This document shows positions 4,504-5,747 of a DNA stretch of 5,747 nt, one piece after another. The notes under the pieces are model-generated. The model ran no database searches and had not been told where the DNA came from. It was given only the letters and a program-made list of their open reading frames with translations. Source of the DNA: Gammaproteobacteria bacterium (GTDB lineage: Bacteria > Pseudomonadota > Gammaproteobacteria > Pseudomonadales > Azotimanducaceae); assembly GCA_018667205.1 (NCBI GenBank), contig JABIVN010000210.1:1-5747 (forward strand). The letters run 5' to 3'. Position numbers and translations under genes: made by a program. Positions within the stretch are counted from its first letter, which is position 1; every line of letters begins with the position of its first letter.

Positions 4504-5747
4504 GCTGATTCATCCGGTTGTGAAAATGTTGGATTCTCATTTCGTCTTCGTTCAGAAAAACAGTGTCAAAACCGGACGAACTCATGCCGCTTTGAACCCC
4601 CCCGAGTAATTCAACATCCTGATCTATTGTGTCCGTCATCGATTTTTCGCCGGATATAACAGCGTTATAGTGGAAAACATCACGTTCTGGTCGAGTGTAG
4701 TCTTCAGCAGCAAAAGCCGATGTTCCCTGGTCGTGCCGCCCCGCAGACATGATGGCTTCGCCAGGTTTGACAAGCGCCGGGTCTGCGAAAAAAACCAAGC
4801 TAATTTTGTCGAATTCGCATCTTGAGGGATCCGTTGGATGCGGGCGTGGCCTTAAGATCCAGCAATGTTCGGGCGTAAACGAAAGCACAACGTTTGGAAA
4901 GATATTATATTGCCAGACGTCAGAGAGTTGGTCGTCGGACAGCCCGGAGTAATCCATTCCTCGCGCTAACCCAACCAGGCGCTTTTGTTTTTGGACTGCG
5001 TTACGGACATCCATAACCCTGCCCTTGAAGTCTATAGGGTCCAAGCCAATGGACTCTAGCTGCACTGTCTGGATGTCGGTCGGTATTTCGGGAACAGGGA
5101 ACTTGGGGTTCACAGTTGCACCAGGCACTTCTACGCCAGTATGTCCAAATTCGAATAACCTGACGGTGTCGTTGCAGCAGTCGACCATACTTTTGTGTTG
5201 TGGGTGAAGAAAATCGACGTGGTATAACTCGCCAAAATTATCAATGACGGCCTTCCAATTGCAATCCAAGTGAACTGTCTGGTCCTGAACCAGGGTCATC
5301 TTGTCAAACCGGTAGGCTGACAGGATATCGTCTAGGGGCCCAAGAAACGCCTCGAAAGAGGTGGGTTCCTCGGCAAGGCATACGAAAACGAATCCGTTCC
5401 AGCATTCGGTGTGGACTTTTTTTAGGCTACGTTCTTTGCCGGGAGCGCCATCAGTGAAGCGTTCCTTGTAAGGCACGATCGACAGATCGCCATCAAGGTT
5501 ATAAGTCCAAGCGTGATAAGCGCAGCGAAAGTTAACAGCATGGCCGCGTTCATCGTTGACCAATCTGTTGCCGCGATGCTGGCAAACATTGTAGAACCCC
5601 TGGATCTCTTTCTTTGAGGTTTGGGTCACCAGAATCTGCTCACGACCCAGGTCAAATATGAAATAGTCACCGGGTTTTTCTACGTCACTCTGTAATCCAG
5701 CCAGCAGCCATTGAGTTTTCCACACAGAATCCCATTCCTGCTCCATG
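4493..5747 (-). CDS. Rieske non-heme iron oxygenase, alpha subunit (N-terminus outside window)
   Basis: Terminal oxygenase component of a ring-hydroxylating or demethylating oxygenase, which needs a separate ferredoxin/reductase not seen here. Numbering is from the Met at the window edge (bases 5744-5746). Seen: Rieske [2Fe-2S] ligands Cys55-x-His57 (CQHRGNRL) and Cys75-x2-His78 (CAYHAW); then the SRPBCC catalytic domain with NWKAVIDNFGELYHVDFLHPQH-type mononuclear-iron motif starting at Asn163, giving His176 and His181, with Glu173 where many family members have the bridging Asp. The third iron ligand is probably Asp377 (TIDQDVELLGG), followed by VQSGMSS. All metal ligands are present. The edge Met is probably internal: in relatives this E-x-x-x-x-W segment follows 20-40 further residues, and the frame continues off the window. 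The substrate cannot be told; aromatic, steroid-like or quaternary amine compounds are all used by relatives. It converges on the AI-2E gene. Confidence 0.87.
   Translation of the reverse strand, partial: MEQEWDSVWKTQWLLAGLQSDVEKPGDYFIFDLGREQILVTQTSKKEIQGFYNVCQHRGNRLVNDERGHAVNFRCAYHAWTYNLDGDLSIVPYKERFTDGAPGKERSLKKVHTECWNGFVFVCLAEEPTSFEAFLGPLDDILSAYRFDKMTLVQDQTVHLDCNWKAVIDNFGELYHVDFLHPQHKSMVDCCNDTVRLFEFGHTGVEVPGATVNPKFPVPEIPTDIQTVQLESIGLDPIDFKGRVMDVRNAVQKQKRLVGLARGMDYSGLSDDQLSDVWQYNIFPNVVLSFTPEHCWILRPRPHPTDPSRCEFDKISLVFFADPALVKPGEAIMSAGRHDQGTSAFAAEDYTRPERDVFHYNAVISGEKSMTDTIDQDVELLGGVQSGMSSSGFDTVFLNEDEMRIQHFHNRMNQLIR

Overview
The window looks like chromosomal DNA of a Gram-negative bacterium, most likely a marine-type gammaproteobacterium. 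The basis is gene content: the tail of a GPH-type MFS symporter, an anchored parvulin-like isomerase of a proteobacterial type, and a Rieske oxygenase with the HPQ form of the iron-site motif. Base composition is moderate and similar across the window. I see no tRNA, rRNA, CRISPR array, insertion sequence or attachment site, and no compositional island. The lineage is an inference from family resemblance, not from a marker gene.

Layout, left to right: (1) 1-234 (+), the C-terminal end of an MFS/GPH transporter, followed by a probable intrinsic terminator (239-276). (2) A 179-bp intergenic region (235-413) with an orphan Shine-Dalgarno sequence and two competing short hairpins. (3) A tight three-gene (+) cluster: an alpha/beta hydrolase of the monoacylglycerol lipase/lysophospholipase type (414-1394), a GpsA-type glycerol-3-phosphate dehydrogenase (1409-2398) and a membrane-anchored parvulin-like peptidyl-prolyl isomerase (2412-3263). 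The gaps are 14 and 13 bp. (4) A 193-bp intergenic region (3264-3456) with an 8-bp perfect hairpin, a possible micro-ORF and an extended -10 promoter candidate. (5) An AI-2E/PerM family membrane protein (3457-4491, +). (6) A convergent Rieske non-heme iron oxygenase alpha subunit (4493-5747, -), whose start lies outside the window. Its stop codon is one base from that of the AI-2E gene.

How the genes may work together: the hydrolase would release glycerol, fatty acid or lysolipid products from acyl esters, and GpsA would make sn-glycerol-3-phosphate for phospholipid synthesis. These two plausibly form a glycerolipid turnover pair. The isomerase would act on envelope proteins, and its metabolic link to the pair is unclear. 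The transporter and the Rieske oxygenase are the kind of genes found in catabolic regions for aromatic or cyclic compounds, but neither substrate can be read from the sequence.

No clearly new system is visible; the gene families are all known. The more unusual points are the four-unit 12-bp tandem repeat that forms the hydrolase C-terminus, the orphan Shine-Dalgarno/short reading frame before the hydrolase, the structured 3264-3456 gap, and the convergent stop codons one base apart.
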